Assembly: GCF_003574465.1 (NCBI RefSeq)
Contig: NZ_QOWC01000017.1
Span: 1 to 64,000, forward strand
Length of the DNA: 64,000 nt
Direction of reading: 5' to 3'
Source: Methylobacterium crusticola
GTDB lineage: Bacteria; Pseudomonadota; Alphaproteobacteria; Rhizobiales; Beijerinckiaceae
Each line of letters begins with the position of its first letter. Positions within the stretch are counted from its first letter, which is position 1. The notes under the pieces are model-generated. The model saw nothing but the letters and a program-made list of their open reading frames with translations, was not told where the DNA came from and searched no databases. Made by a program: the position numbers and the translations under genes. Below, in pieces: positions 34,080-42,770 of the stretch.

Positions 34080-35993
34080 GTGGAGAGGGCAATCGAGTCC
34101 GCGGAGCGGCCGTCGCACGCCAGGCCCGTCTCCGTCGCGGCCTCGCTCGGCGCCCTCGGCATCGTCTACGGCGACATCGGCACGAGCCCCCTCTACGCCC
34201 TCAAGGAGACCATCAAGGCCGCCTCCGGCGGGCACGCGCCGGGCCGGGAGGCCGTGCTCGGCTCGGTGTCGCTGATCCTGTGGTCCCTCGTGCTCGTCGT
34301 GGCGCTCAAGTACGCGACCCTGATCCTGCGGGCCGACAACCGCGGCGAGGGCGGCATCGTGGCGATGCTGGCCCTCCTGCACGTCCGGCACGCGCCGGCC
34401 CGCTCCTGGCGCGCGCTGCTGCTCGTCGTCGGCCTCGTCGGGGCGGCGCTCCTCTACGGCGACGGCGCGATCACGCCGGCGATCTCGGTGCTCAGCGCCG
34501 TCGAGGGCCTCAAGGTCGACGCGCCGGGCCTCGCGCCCTTCGTGGTGCCGATCACGATCGTGATCCTGATCGGCCTGTTCTCGGTCCAGCGCCGGGGCAC
34601 CGGCTTCATCGGGCGCATCTTCGGCCCGGTCATGCTCGCGTGGTTCGCCGCCATCGCGCTGCTCGGCGTCGCGGGCATCCTGCGCGACCCCGGCATCCTG
34701 GCGGCGCTCAACCCCTGGCACGCGGTGCACCACCTCCTGTCCGCCGGCACCCACGTGAGCTTCGGCATGCTCGGCGCGGCCTTCCTGGCGGTGACCGGGG
34801 GCGAGGCGATGTACGCCGACATGGGCCATTTCGGCCGCGGCCCGATCCGGGCGGCGTGGTTCTCGGTGGTCCTGCCGGCGCTCGCCCTGAACTACCTCGG
34901 CCAGGGCGGCCTGCTCCTGGCGAGCCCGGGCGACGCCGAGAACCCGTTCTTCCAGCTCGCGCCCGACTGGAGCCACTACCCCCTGGTGGCCTTCGCCACC
35001 CTCGCCACGGTGATCGCCTCCCAGGCGATCATCTCGGGCGCCTTCTCGCTGACCCAGCAGGCGATCCAGCTCGGCTTCTTCCCGCGCATGCGCATCACCC
35101 ACACGGCCAGCCACGAGATCGGCCAGATCTACGTGCCGATCGTGAACTGGCTGCTCGCCATCGCGACGCTCGGCGCGGTCCTGGCCTTCGGCTCCTCCGA
35201 CGCGCTGGCGGGCGCCTACGGCATCGCGGTGTCCCTGCTCATGGTGATCACCACGCTGCTGGCGGCCCTGATCGCCCTGCAATGGGGCTTCAACCCGGTG
35301 CTGGTGATCGCCGCCAACGGCGCGTTCCTGATCGTCGACCTGATCTTCTTCAGCGCCAACTCCACGAAGTTCCTCGAGGGCGGCTGGTTCCCGCTGGTGC
35401 TCGCGGCCGGCGTCGCCTTCCTGATGTTCACCTGGCGCCGCGGCGCGATGCTGGTGGAGGCGGGCCGCAGCCAGCGCCGGGAGCCCGAGCACGCCTTCCT
35501 GCAGCGGATCGAGGAGCGGCACGTGCCGCGCATCGCCGGGTCGGCCGCCTTCCTGTCGCACGCCGACGAGGGCGTGCCGATCCCCATGATGAGCTTCGTG
35601 CGCCACGTCCAGGTGCTGCAGGAGCGGGTGCTGCTCGTGACGGTCAAGACCAAGGACATCCCCGAGGCCTCGCCCGACGAGCGGATCCAGGTGATCCCGG
35701 TCTGCGAGAACGTGGATCGCGTGATCCTGCGGTTCGGGTTCATGGAGAGCCCGCACGTCCCGGCCGCCCTGGCCGAGGCGGTGGCGGAGGGACGGCTCGC
35801 GGGCATCGACCTCGACCGCCTCACCTACTGCATCGGGCGCGAGACCGTGGTGGCCTCGACGCGCAAGCCCGGCATGCCGGCCTGGCGCGAGGAGATCTTC
35901 GCCCTGATGCAGCGCAACGCCGAGGAGACCGCGAGCTACTTCTGCGTGCCGGCCCAGCAGGTCGTGGAGATCGGCACGGAGATCGAGGTGTAG
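34080..35993 (+). CDS. kup: Low-affinity potassium uptake transporter Kup
   Basis: The product (637 aa, GTG start after GGGAGGGG) is a proton-coupled K+ importer of the KUP/HAK family. It has about twelve membrane helices (residues 20-455) and a C-terminal cytosolic domain. The family hallmark GIVYGDIGTSPLYALKETI is at about 26-44, followed by KYATLILRADNRGEGGIVAMLALL and GDGAITPAISVLSAVEGLK. Length and motifs are normal. It is divergent from amiC across 267 bp that also holds the amiC leader, so both promoters are close together. Confidence 0.95.
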   Translation: MERAIESAERPSHARPVSVAASLGALGIVYGDIGTSPLYALKETIKAASGGHAPGREAVLGSVSLILWSLVLVVALKYATLILRADNRGEGGIVAMLALLHVRHAPARSWRALLLVVGLVGAALLYGDGAITPAISVLSAVEGLKVDAPGLAPFVVPITIVILIGLFSVQRRGTGFIGRIFGPVMLAWFAAIALLGVAGILRDPGILAALNPWHAVHHLLSAGTHVSFGMLGAAFLAVTGGEAMYADMGHFGRGPIRAAWFSVVLPALALNYLGQGGLLLASPGDAENPFFQLAPDWSHYPLVAFATLATVIASQAIISGAFSLTQQAIQLGFFPRMRITHTASHEIGQIYVPIVNWLLAIATLGAVLAFGSSDALAGAYGIAVSLLMVITTLLAALIALQWGFNPVLVIAANGAFLIVDLIFFSANSTKFLEGGWFPLVLAAGVAFLMFTWRRGAMLVEAGRSQRREPEHAFLQRIEERHVPRIAGSAAFLSHADEGVPIPMMSFVRHVQVLQERVLLVTVKTKDIPEASPDERIQVIPVCENVDRVILRFGFMESPHVPAALAEAVAEGRLAGIDLDRLTYCIGRETVVASTRKPGMPAWREEIFALMQRNAEETASYFCVPAQQVVEIGTEIEV

Positions 35994-36020
35994 GGCGCCG
36001 GCCGCGGCCGGCACCCTACA
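35989..36020. terminator. Bidirectional palindrome shared by two stop codons
   Basis: TGTAGGG-C-GCCGGCCG pairs with CGGCCGGC-A-CCCTACA, a 32-bp palindrome with a single mismatch. The outer arms include the kup stop TAG (35991-35993) and the opposing stop of the DUF6894 gene. It could end transcription from both sides, but no T-run is present. Confidence 0.6.
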
Positions 36021-36234
36021 TCAGGGGAACGGTCGCCAGGATCGTGCCGTCCGCGCTCCGGACCATGAGCTGCCAAGTCCCCGCAAGATCGGACAGCTCG
36101 CCCTGGGCCCGCATCTCCTCGATGACGGTCCATGCCTGCCTCAGCGCTTCGTCGAAATCGTCGGCCTCCACGCCTTCCGTGTCGCGGATGGTGTCGTGCC
36201 CGTTGATCAGATCGAAATGAAAGCGCTGTGCCAC
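36016..36234 (-). CDS. DUF6894 small protein
   Basis: The product (72 aa) begins MAQRFHFDLINGHDTIRDTEGVEADDFDEAL and ends with GTWQLMVRSADGTILATVPLM. This compact pattern (Y/RFHFDL...DxxGxxxxDLxxA, then W-x-V-x-D...G) is that of DUF6894, a family numerous in Methylobacterium and Bradyrhizobium and often present in many copies. No function is known. It is probably cytosolic. It is convergent with kup and shares a palindromic terminator with it. An AT-rich 258-bp stretch lies upstream. Confidence 0.85.
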   Translation of the reverse strand: MAQRFHFDLINGHDTIRDTEGVEADDFDEALRQAWTVIEEMRAQGELSDLAGTWQLMVRSADGTILATVPLM

Positions 36235-36492
36235 ACTGCCCTCCTGGTTTCCCCCCGTCGAGCCCGCCGCGACACTACCTACGTAGTAAGCATTGGACTC
36301 TTAGCCTTCTCTCTGGTGTGTCATCAATCCTAACATTAAATTAATTTGCAGCTTATGAGGTAATGGTGTGTATGGTGTTCACCCGGAATGAGCTTGTGTC
36401 GAAAGCCAGACCAACTCTGCCGAGTCGTAATAGCTCGATTGCCGGCCAGCAAACCACGTACGTTAGGCCTCTCATCCTGAAGGACACGTCAG

Positions 36493-36627
36493 ATGCCCGC
36501 CTCGCTCAAATCGATGTTTGAGTGCGTGAACAACAGCAATCCCGAGCAGAACGACAAAATACGCGGCCACGTCGCAAGCATCATTAGAAAACTGATACAA
36601 TCGCAGTCTTCGAAGAAGGCAGGCTGA
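36493..36627 (+). CDS. Possible 44-residue small protein in an AT-rich segment
   Basis: An ORF of 44 codons starts at ATG 36493 with an AAGGA site eight to nine bases upstream. It begins MPASLKSMFECVNNSNPEQN and ends SQSSKKAG, and looks soluble and helix-forming. Codon use is AT-rich, unlike the rest of the window, and the surrounding 36260-36720 is near 45-50% GC. I do not recognise it. A terminator follows at 36736. It may be a recently acquired or orphan gene, or chance. Confidence 0.4.
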   Translation: MPASLKSMFECVNNSNPEQNDKIRGHVASIIRKLIQSQSSKKAG

Positions 36628-36735
36628 AGATCAGCCCGGTGCGCCCGCAACGCAGAAGCACCGATAGCCATTCCTTTCAGCTTTCAACCATCCAATACTA
36701 ACCGTAACCGTATAAGAGCAGGCAGACCCCGCAAC

Positions 36736-36755
36736 CCCCGTCGCGGGGATTTTTT
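36736..36755 (+). terminator. Rho-independent terminator
   Basis: CCCCG-TCG-CGGGG is followed by ATTTTTT. This is the most canonical intrinsic terminator in the window. No strong gene precedes it on the plus strand: it could serve the 44-codon ORF ending at 36627 or an unannotated small RNA. Confidence 0.8.
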
Positions 36756-36946
36756 CGGCCGGAGGCGCGGTTTCGTCTTGAGGCGACGCGGTGGGATCGG
36801 GCGCGCGGCCGGGCGGGACCGGGACGGCGGGGTGCGGGCGGATTCGCGCCAAATGCCGGCGGCCGCGGCGACGAAGCGCTCGCCTTGTCCCGGAACCGCC
36901 CTTGCCCGCGTTTGAGCCCCCGTTAAGGTGCCGCCTCCGTGGCCAC

Positions 36947-36975
36947 GCCTTGTGGGAGCGAGCCTTGTGGGAGCG
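36947..36975. repeat. 14-bp tandem repeat, 15-bp period
   Basis: GCCTTGTGGGAGCG occurs at 36947-36960 and 36962-36975 and a truncated third unit follows (GGCCTTG). It immediately precedes the decayed small-gene fragment. Confidence 0.75.
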
Positions 36976-36997
36976 GGCCTTGCCGCAGATCCGCCTG

Positions 36998-37066
36998 AAG
37001 CCGACCCAGGACGGCGCCGACACGGTCTATCGCGGCGCGCAGGTGCTGACGTCCGGCCTCACGCGG
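36998..37066 (+). pseudogene. Truncated paralogue of the 52-residue protein at 52350-52508
   Basis: The plus frame reads KPTQDGADTVYRGAQVLTSG then LTR, which matches residues 8-30 of the small protein encoded at 52350-52508 (RPTHDGTYTVYRGTRVIVSG then LTR). After this the similarity stops abruptly: the conserved AQAETVEASMIERERKAA tail is replaced by Gly/Pro/Arg-rich sequence running to a TGA at 37231. A TTG at 36980 would be the only nearby start. The gene appears to have lost its 3' half. A functional chimeric product is possible but unlikely. Confidence 0.6.
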
Positions 37067-37365
37067 GGCCCCGGGCCGAGCCTGCGTCGCGGGCACCCGC
37101 GCGCCGGAGGCGCGCCTCCGGGCCTGACCCGCGCGGGCGCGTCGGCCGGGCGGCCGGGCCCCGGGGGCCGCGCCCGCCGCGCCGAGATGAGGCCGGGAGG
37201 GCGGCCCCGCGTCGGCTCACGTCACGGTTGAGCTTATTGCTTACTGCACGTGATTGCTTCATCATCGGCCGGACTGCCTCTTCATCGTCCGGGCCGGCCG
37301 ATGCTCGGTCTTAGTGCAGAACACCGCAGCAGACGCGTGATCACTCTCGAGCAAAGGACTGTCGG

Positions 37366-37674
37366 ATGCTGCCTGTGCATGGTCTCCTGGTGGGCGCCGC
37401 GCTGTGGATCACGGCCGCGGATCGGGTGCCGGTGTTCGACATCAAGCCGGGCTGCCACGCGGCGAGCACGCTCATGGACCTGGCGCCCGACCGGGAGCAG
37501 CGCTGCTACGAGGACGAGGCGAGCGCGCGCGCCGAGGTCGCCAAGCAGTGGGCGCGGTTTCCGGCGGGGGACCGGCAGCGCTGCACCGCGGAGGCGCAGC
37601 TCGACGGGACGCCGAGCTACGTCGACCTCCTCGAGTGCCTCACCCTCGCCCGCGAGGCGAAGGACGAGAACTAG
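37366..37674 (+). CDS. Small probably secreted four-cysteine protein
   Basis: The product (102 aa) has a hydrophobic N-terminus (MLPVHGLLVGAALWITAADR) that could be a signal peptide. A compact domain with four cysteines follows (Cys30, 47, 73, 91), containing CYEDEASARAEVAKQWARFP, RQRCTAEAQ and PSYVDLLECLTLAREA. This arrangement recurs in many short hypothetical proteins of Methylobacterium and Bradyrhizobium and suggests two disulfides in the periplasm. The function is unknown. Its TAG stop (37672-37674) overlaps the first bases of the 102-bp repeat. Confidence 0.8.
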   Translation: MLPVHGLLVGAALWITAADRVPVFDIKPGCHAASTLMDLAPDREQRCYEDEASARAEVAKQWARFPAGDRQRCTAEAQLDGTPSYVDLLECLTLAREAKDEN

Positions 37675-37774
37675 AGCATTTTCCGGCGAAGTGGACACCG
37701 GTTCGGCGCAGAACATGCGGCAGAATCAAAGACCTGGAGCAGCGGCCGATGGCCGCGTGATCGGATGCTGCTCT
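37673..37774 (+). repeat. 102-bp interspersed repeat, copy 2
   Basis: This element starts AGAGCATTTTCCGGCGAAGT and ends GATGCTGCTCT; the inverted copy lies at 25195-25296. GCGGCC-GAT-GGCCGC forms a strong hairpin near 37742-37756. Like copy 1, it abuts a gene end: the last two bases of the stop codon at 37672-37674 belong to the repeat. The rest of the gap to 38028 carries no gene; a TCGGTTC direct repeat (37914-37920 and 37933-37939) lies in the probable promoter of the efflux operon. Confidence 0.87.
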
Positions 37775-38028
37775 ATGGCGATGTCCGGCGCAGCGGTCAC
37801 CCGCCCGCCCCGGGCCCTGCCACATGGATAGCGGACGGACCGGCCGGGATCCCGCTGCCACGCCCCCGCGCCGGGGACGCCGGCTCGACCGGCACGACGG
37901 ACCCGTCCAATTGTCGGTTCTTTCGAGAGGGATCGGTTCTAACTCTGCCATAACGTCGTCCCGTCGCAGCTGATCGGATCTGGTCTCCCGACTCCCTCGT
38001 TGGCCACTCGCTTCCGGCAGGCCCCGCC

Positions 38029-39222
38029 ATGCATTCCGACGCGCGGTTCCCCTCACGGCCGATGCCCCTGCTGGCCGGGACGCTGGCCCTGGCCCTCGTG
38101 GCAGGGTGCAACGAGCGCAACCAGTACGTGCCGCCCCCGCCCGCCGCCGTGAAGGTGACCCAGCCGGTCCAGCGGCCGGTCACGCACTACTTCGCGCTGA
38201 CCGGCAACACCCAGGCCTTCGCGGCCGTCGATCTCGAGGCGCGGGTGCAGGGCTTCCTCGAGGCCATCACGTACGCGGACGGCGCCGTCGTGAAGGCGGG
38301 CGCGCCGCTGTTCTCGATCCAGCGCAACACCTACGAGGCGCAGCTCAAGCAGGCGCAGGGCAACCTCGCCTCCCACCAGGCGGCCGAGGCCAACGCGCAG
38401 TCCGAGTACCAGCGCCAGGCGACCCTCGGGCGGCAGGAATTCGCCTCGCAGGCCCACGTCGAGGACGCCAAGACCCGGTTCGACCAGGCGAGCGCCGCCG
38501 TGATGGAGGCGAAGGCCAACCTCGACCTCGCCACCATCAATCTCGGCTACACGCAGGTCGCCGCCCCCTTCGACGGGGTGGTGACCAACCACCTCGTCGA
38601 CGTCGGGGCGCTCGTGGGCGTCGGCGGGCCGACGAAGCTGGCCCAGATCGTGCGCATCGATCCGCTCTACGTCTACTTCAACGTCAGCGAGCAGCAGGTG
38701 CTCCAGGTCAAGCAGGGCCTGGCCCGGCAGAGGCGCGGGCTCGGCGACCTCGCCGACATCCCGGTCGAGGTCGGGGTGCAGACCGAGACCGGCTACCCGC
38801 ACCGGGGCCGGCTCGACTACGTGGCGCCCCAGGTCGATCCCTCGACCGGGACCCTGCTCGTGCGCGGCCTCTTCGCCAACGCCGATCACGCGCTGCTGCC
38901 GGGATTGTTCGTGCGCGTGCGCGTCCCGGTGGGGCGCCAGGACAAGGGCCTCCTCGTGCGCGACGACGCCATCGGCACCGACCAGCGGGGCAGCTACGTC
39001 CTGGTCGTGGGCCAGGACGACGTGGTGGCCCAGCGCGTCGTGAAGGTCGGCCAGCGCGAGGGCCGCCTGCGCGTGATCGAGGCGGGCCTCGATCCGGGCG
39101 ACTGGGTGGTCACCGACGGCCTCCAGCGGGCGATCCCGGGGGCGAAGGTCGCGCCCCAGAGGGTGACGACCGAGGCCAGCGCGGCGGCCGACCCGCCCGC
39201 CGAGCCGCCCCTCCAGCGCTGA
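38029..39222 (+). CDS. RND efflux periplasmic adaptor lipoprotein (AcrA/MexA family)
   Basis: The product (397 aa) has a lipoprotein signal ending LVAGC (acylated Cys27) and the adaptor domains in order. The first lipoyl half is FLEAITYADGAVVKAGAPLFSIQ, followed by an alpha-hairpin from about 105 to 165. The second lipoyl half is YTQVAAPFDGVVTNHLVDVGALV, and a beta-barrel and membrane-proximal domain complete it. The tail is Ala/Pro-rich. It is 77 bp upstream of its pump. No outer-membrane factor follows, so it may share the channel encoded at 14551-16050 or another. Confidence 0.93.
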   Translation: MHSDARFPSRPMPLLAGTLALALVAGCNERNQYVPPPPAAVKVTQPVQRPVTHYFALTGNTQAFAAVDLEARVQGFLEAITYADGAVVKAGAPLFSIQRNTYEAQLKQAQGNLASHQAAEANAQSEYQRQATLGRQEFASQAHVEDAKTRFDQASAAVMEAKANLDLATINLGYTQVAAPFDGVVTNHLVDVGALVGVGGPTKLAQIVRIDPLYVYFNVSEQQVLQVKQGLARQRRGLGDLADIPVEVGVQTETGYPHRGRLDYVAPQVDPSTGTLLVRGLFANADHALLPGLFVRVRVPVGRQDKGLLVRDDAIGTDQRGSYVLVVGQDDVVAQRVVKVGQREGRLRVIEAGLDPGDWVVTDGLQRAIPGAKVAPQRVTTEASAAADPPAEPPLQR

Positions 39223-39299
39223 ACCCCCCGCCGGCTCCCGCCCGGGCGGCGGGACGCACCGGCGCAGCCCCGCCCGGATCCCGAACCGTCAGGCCCGCC

Positions 39300-42200
39300 A
39301 TGATCTCGCGCTTCTTCATCGAGCGGCCGGTGCTCGCCAACGTCCTGGCCCTCGTCATGGTGCTGATCGGGGCGGTCGCCCTCCTCGGCCTGCCGGTCGC
39401 CCAGTACCCGAACGTGGTGCCGCCCACCGTGCAGGTGACCACGCGCTACCCCGGCGCCAGCGCCCGGACCGTGGTCGACACCGTGGCCCTGCCGATCGAG
39501 CAGCAGGTCAACGGCGTCGAGAAGATGCTCTACATGCAGTCGACGAGCGCCAGCGACGGCACCTACACGCTCACCGTCACCTTCGCGATCGGCACCGACG
39601 GCGACCAGGCGCAGGTCCTGGTGCAGAACCGGGTCGCCAGCGCCATGTCGTCGCTGCCCCAGGCGGTGCAGGTGCAGGGCGTCACCACCCAGAAGAAGTC
39701 GACCGCGATCCTGCAATTCGTGACGCTGTCGTCGCCAGACGGGCGCTACGACAGCCTGTTCCTGTCGAATTACGGCGTGATCAACGTCCAGAACGAGCTG
39801 GCGCGGCTGCCCGGGGTGGGCAACGTGAACGTGTTCGGCGCCGGGCAGTACGCCATGCGGATCTGGCTCGACCCCAACCTGCTCCAGGCCCGGGGGCTCA
39901 CGCCGGAGAACGTCGTCAGCATCGTGCAGCAGCAGAGCCAGGAGGTGACGGCGGGCGCGGTCGGCATGCCGCCGGTGCCCAAGGGCCAGGACTTCCAGTA
40001 CACGCTCAACGTCAACGGGCGGCTCAACGACGCCCCCGACTTCGAGAACATCGTCATCAAGGCCGAGGCCCAGGACGGCGGCCGCATCACCCGGCTGCGG
40101 GACGTCGGCCGGGTCGAGCTCGGGGCCCAGACCTACAGCCAGTCCTTCACGCTGAACGGCCAGCCGGCGGCGGGCCTCGGCATCTTCCAGCTCCCGGAGG
40201 CCAACGCCATCACGGTGGCGGGCGAGGTGCGGGCGAAGATGACCGAGCTCGCCGGGAGCTTCCCGCCCGGGCTCGTCTACACGATCCCGTTCGACACGAC
40301 CGGGTTCGTCGAGGCCTCGATCCACGAGGTCTACGTCACGCTGTTAGAGGCCGCGCTCCTCGTGCTGATCGTGATCCTGGTGTTCCTCCAGGACTGGCGC
40401 GCCATGCTGGTCCCGGCCACCACCGTGCCGGTGACGATCATCGGGGCCTTCGCCGCCATGGCGGCGCTCGGCTTCACGGTGAACCTCTCGACCCTGTTCG
40501 CGATCGTGCTGGCCATCGGCATCGTGGTGGACGACGCCATCGTGATCGTCGAGGGCGTGGCCCACCACATCGAGCGGGGCCTGCCGCCCCGGGCGGCGGC
40601 CGAGAGGGCGATGGGCGAGCTGTTCGGCCCGATCATCGGCATCACCCTGGTGCTGATGTCGGTGTTCGTCCCGGCGGCCTTCCTGCCGGGCCTCACGGGC
40701 CAGCTCTACAAGCAGTTCGCCCTGGTGATCGCCGCGACCGCGCTGATCAGCGCCGTCAACGCGGCGACGCTGAAGCCGACGCAGTGCGCCCTCTGGCTGC
40801 GCAGGCCGGTGCCGCCGGAGAAGCGCAACGCCTTCTACCGCGGCTTCAACCGGCTCTACGACGCCGCCGAGCGGCGCTACGCCGGGCTCGTCGCCCGCAT
40901 GGTGCGCCACAGCGGCGTCATGGTGGCGCTGGCCCTGGTGCTGATCGCCATCGCGGGCTACGGCCTCGCGCGCCTGCCCACCGCCTTCCTGCCGACGGAG
41001 GACCAGGGCTACGTCCTGATCGGCGCGCAGCTGCCGGACGGGGCCTCCACGCAGCGGACCGACGCGGTCATGCAGCGGATCAGCCGGCTGGCCAAGGACA
41101 CGCCCGGGGTCGACCAGGTCCTGACGATCAGCGGCATCTCGGCCCTCGACAACAACGCGACGCTGCCGAATGCCGGTGTCGCCTACGTGGTCCTCAAGGA
41201 CTGGGACGCCCGGGGCAAGGAGAAGGGCCAGGACCTGCGCAGCCTCTACGAGAGCCTGAACCGCAGCCTCGCGGCGGTCGAGGAGGCCGTCACCTTCGTG
41301 CTGGTGCCGCCCCCGATCCAGGGCATCGGCAACGCGAGCGGCTTCACCATGCAGGTGGAGTTGCGCAACGGCAACTTCGACTACCCGCTGCTCGAGAGCC
41401 TGGCGCGCACGATGGTGGCGAACGGGGGCGCGCAATCGGCGCTGCAGAGGCTCAACACCTCGTTCCGGGCGGGCGTGCCCCAGCTCGCCGTGACGGTCGA
41501 CCGGGTGAAGGCGGAGGCGCTCGGCGTGACCGTCGGCCAGGTGTTCTCGACCCTGTCGGGCTACGTCGGCTCGGCCTACGTGACGCAGTTCAACAAGTTC
41601 GGGCGCACGTTCCAGGTCTACGTCCAGGCGGAGCCGGATTTCCGCGTGAGCGCGCAGGACATCCAGGACCTGAAGGTCAAGGCCGGCAACGGCACCATGG
41701 TGCCGCTCGGCACCCTCGTGGAGGTCGCCACCGTGCAGGGGCCCTCCCTGATCAGCCTCTACAACCTCTACCCGACGGCGACCATCGTGGGCGGGGCGGC
41801 CGCGGGGTTCAGCTCGGGCGAGGCCCTCGACCTGATGGAGCAGGTCGCCCGGAAGGTCCTGCCCCCCGGCACCAGCTTCGACTGGACGGCGATGTCCTAC
41901 CAGGAGAAGGCGGTCGGGTCCCAGATCTACGTGGTGTTCGGCCTCGCCATCGTGCTCGTCTACCTCGTGCTGGCCGGGCAGTACGAGAGCTGGATCCTGC
42001 CGGTCTCGGTGCTGCTCGGCGTGCCCCTGGCGCTGCTCGGCACGGTGGCGGCGCTCAGCAGCCTCGGCGTCGCGAACAACCTCTACACCCAGATCGGCCT
42101 CATCCTGCTGATCGCCCTCGCGAGCAAGAACGCGATCCTGATCGTGGAGTACGCGCGCGAGAAGCGGGCGGACGGGATGCCGGTCGCGGAGGCGGCGATC

Positions 42201-42470
42201 GAGGCGGCCCGGCTGCGGTTCCGCCCGATCCTGATGACGTCGTTCGCCTTCATCCTGGGCGTGCTGCCGCTCGTGCTCGCCTCCGGCGCCGGCGCCGCGG
42301 CCCGCAAGTCGATCGGCATCGCGGTGTTCAGCGGGATGCTGGCCTCGACCTGCCTCGCGGTGCTGTTCGTGCCCTCGTTCTACGTCGTGCTGCAGCGGCT
42401 CGAGGAGCGGCGGGCGGCCCGGCGCCGGCCGGACCCGCAGCCCGGCGCGACGGCGGCCGGGCCGGCCTGA
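39300..42470 (+). CDS. RND multidrug efflux permease (AcrB/MexB family)
   Basis: The product (1056 aa) is a full-length HAE1 pump. It begins MISRFFIERPVLANVLALVM and carries the proton-relay segment GIVVDDAIVIVEGVAHHIE. The second-half motifs ASKNAILIVEYAREKRADG and FRPILMTSFAFILGVLPLVLASGAGA are present. It is closer to AcrB/MexB/MexF than to the MdtB/C-like pair at 16061-22610, so the window encodes two distinct RND systems. No transcription regulator of the TetR or LysR type lies directly beside it. Substrates are unknown. Confidence 0.95.
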   Translation: MISRFFIERPVLANVLALVMVLIGAVALLGLPVAQYPNVVPPTVQVTTRYPGASARTVVDTVALPIEQQVNGVEKMLYMQSTSASDGTYTLTVTFAIGTDGDQAQVLVQNRVASAMSSLPQAVQVQGVTTQKKSTAILQFVTLSSPDGRYDSLFLSNYGVINVQNELARLPGVGNVNVFGAGQYAMRIWLDPNLLQARGLTPENVVSIVQQQSQEVTAGAVGMPPVPKGQDFQYTLNVNGRLNDAPDFENIVIKAEAQDGGRITRLRDVGRVELGAQTYSQSFTLNGQPAAGLGIFQLPEANAITVAGEVRAKMTELAGSFPPGLVYTIPFDTTGFVEASIHEVYVTLLEAALLVLIVILVFLQDWRAMLVPATTVPVTIIGAFAAMAALGFTVNLSTLFAIVLAIGIVVDDAIVIVEGVAHHIERGLPPRAAAERAMGELFGPIIGITLVLMSVFVPAAFLPGLTGQLYKQFALVIAATALISAVNAATLKPTQCALWLRRPVPPEKRNAFYRGFNRLYDAAERRYAGLVARMVRHSGVMVALALVLIAIAGYGLARLPTAFLPTEDQGYVLIGAQLPDGASTQRTDAVMQRISRLAKDTPGVDQVLTISGISALDNNATLPNAGVAYVVLKDWDARGKEKGQDLRSLYESLNRSLAAVEEAVTFVLVPPPIQGIGNASGFTMQVELRNGNFDYPLLESLARTMVANGGAQSALQRLNTSFRAGVPQLAVTVDRVKAEALGVTVGQVFSTLSGYVGSAYVTQFNKFGRTFQVYVQAEPDFRVSAQDIQDLKVKAGNGTMVPLGTLVEVATVQGPSLISLYNLYPTATIVGGAAAGFSSGEALDLMEQVARKVLPPGTSFDWTAMSYQEKAVGSQIYVVFGLAIVLVYLVLAGQYESWILPVSVLLGVPLALLGTVAALSSLGVANNLYTQIGLILLIALASKNAILIVEYAREKRADGMPVAEAAIEAARLRFRPILMTSFAFILGVLPLVLASGAGAAARKSIGIAVFSGMLASTCLAVLFVPSFYVVLQRLEERRAARRRPDPQPGATAAGPA

Positions 42471-42493
42471 CCCCGCCGCCCGGGAACAGGAAC

Positions 42494-42529
42494 GCGTCGC
42501 CGACGCGCACGGCGTCGCCGACGCGCACG
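42494..42529. repeat. 18-bp tandem duplication after the RND pump
   Basis: GCGTCGCCGACGCGCACG is repeated perfectly at 42494-42511 and 42512-42529. The 300-bp gap (42471-42770) otherwise shows no supported gene and must contain the promoter of the GntR gene. Confidence 0.75.
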
Positions 42530-42770
42530 GGGGAGCCGAGGGCGGGCCGGGTCGGCGGCACCCCGACGCCGGGGAACGACGGGGCCGCCTCCGCCGGGAT
42601 CGCGGGGGCGAGGCTGATGGCCACGATGACGACGGGCCCGGCGACGCTCGGCCGGACGTGGCCGGATCGCGGGAGAAAACGTCGTTTCCCCTGGCGCCGG
42701 TCCCGACCGATGATGCGGGGCCGCGGCCGAGGGGTTCGGCGGCGGCGGCCCGCGGAGACGATGACGCGAG

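Larger units (their letters stand above)
36756..37365. other. 610-bp region without an intact gene
   Basis: Only a decayed fragment (36998-37066) and a tandem repeat (36947-36975) were found. Long GC-rich open frames cross it on both strands but have low-complexity Arg/Pro/Gly composition and no start signal or family resemblance. The last 130 bases, around CTTATTGCTTACTGCACGTGATTGCTTCATCATC (split here only for description), are AT-richer and probably carry the promoter of the gene at 37366. Confidence 0.5.

Noticed and set aside
36791..37231. 147-codon plus-strand open frame as an intact gene
   Set aside because: Only the central 23 codons resemble a known small protein; the rest is Pro/Arg/Gly-rich and lacks a ribosome site. 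Annotated as a broken paralogue instead.
37914..37939. GTTC...GTTC direct repeat before the RND efflux operon as a LexA box
   Set aside because: The spacing between the GTTC units is 15 bases, not the 7 required for the alphaproteobacterial SOS box. It may be another operator or chance.
42328..42624. Minus-strand frame over the end of the RND pump gene and the GntR upstream gap
   Set aside because: It overlaps the pump gene, consists of Ala/Pro/Arg-rich sequence with slippage repeats and has no start signal.
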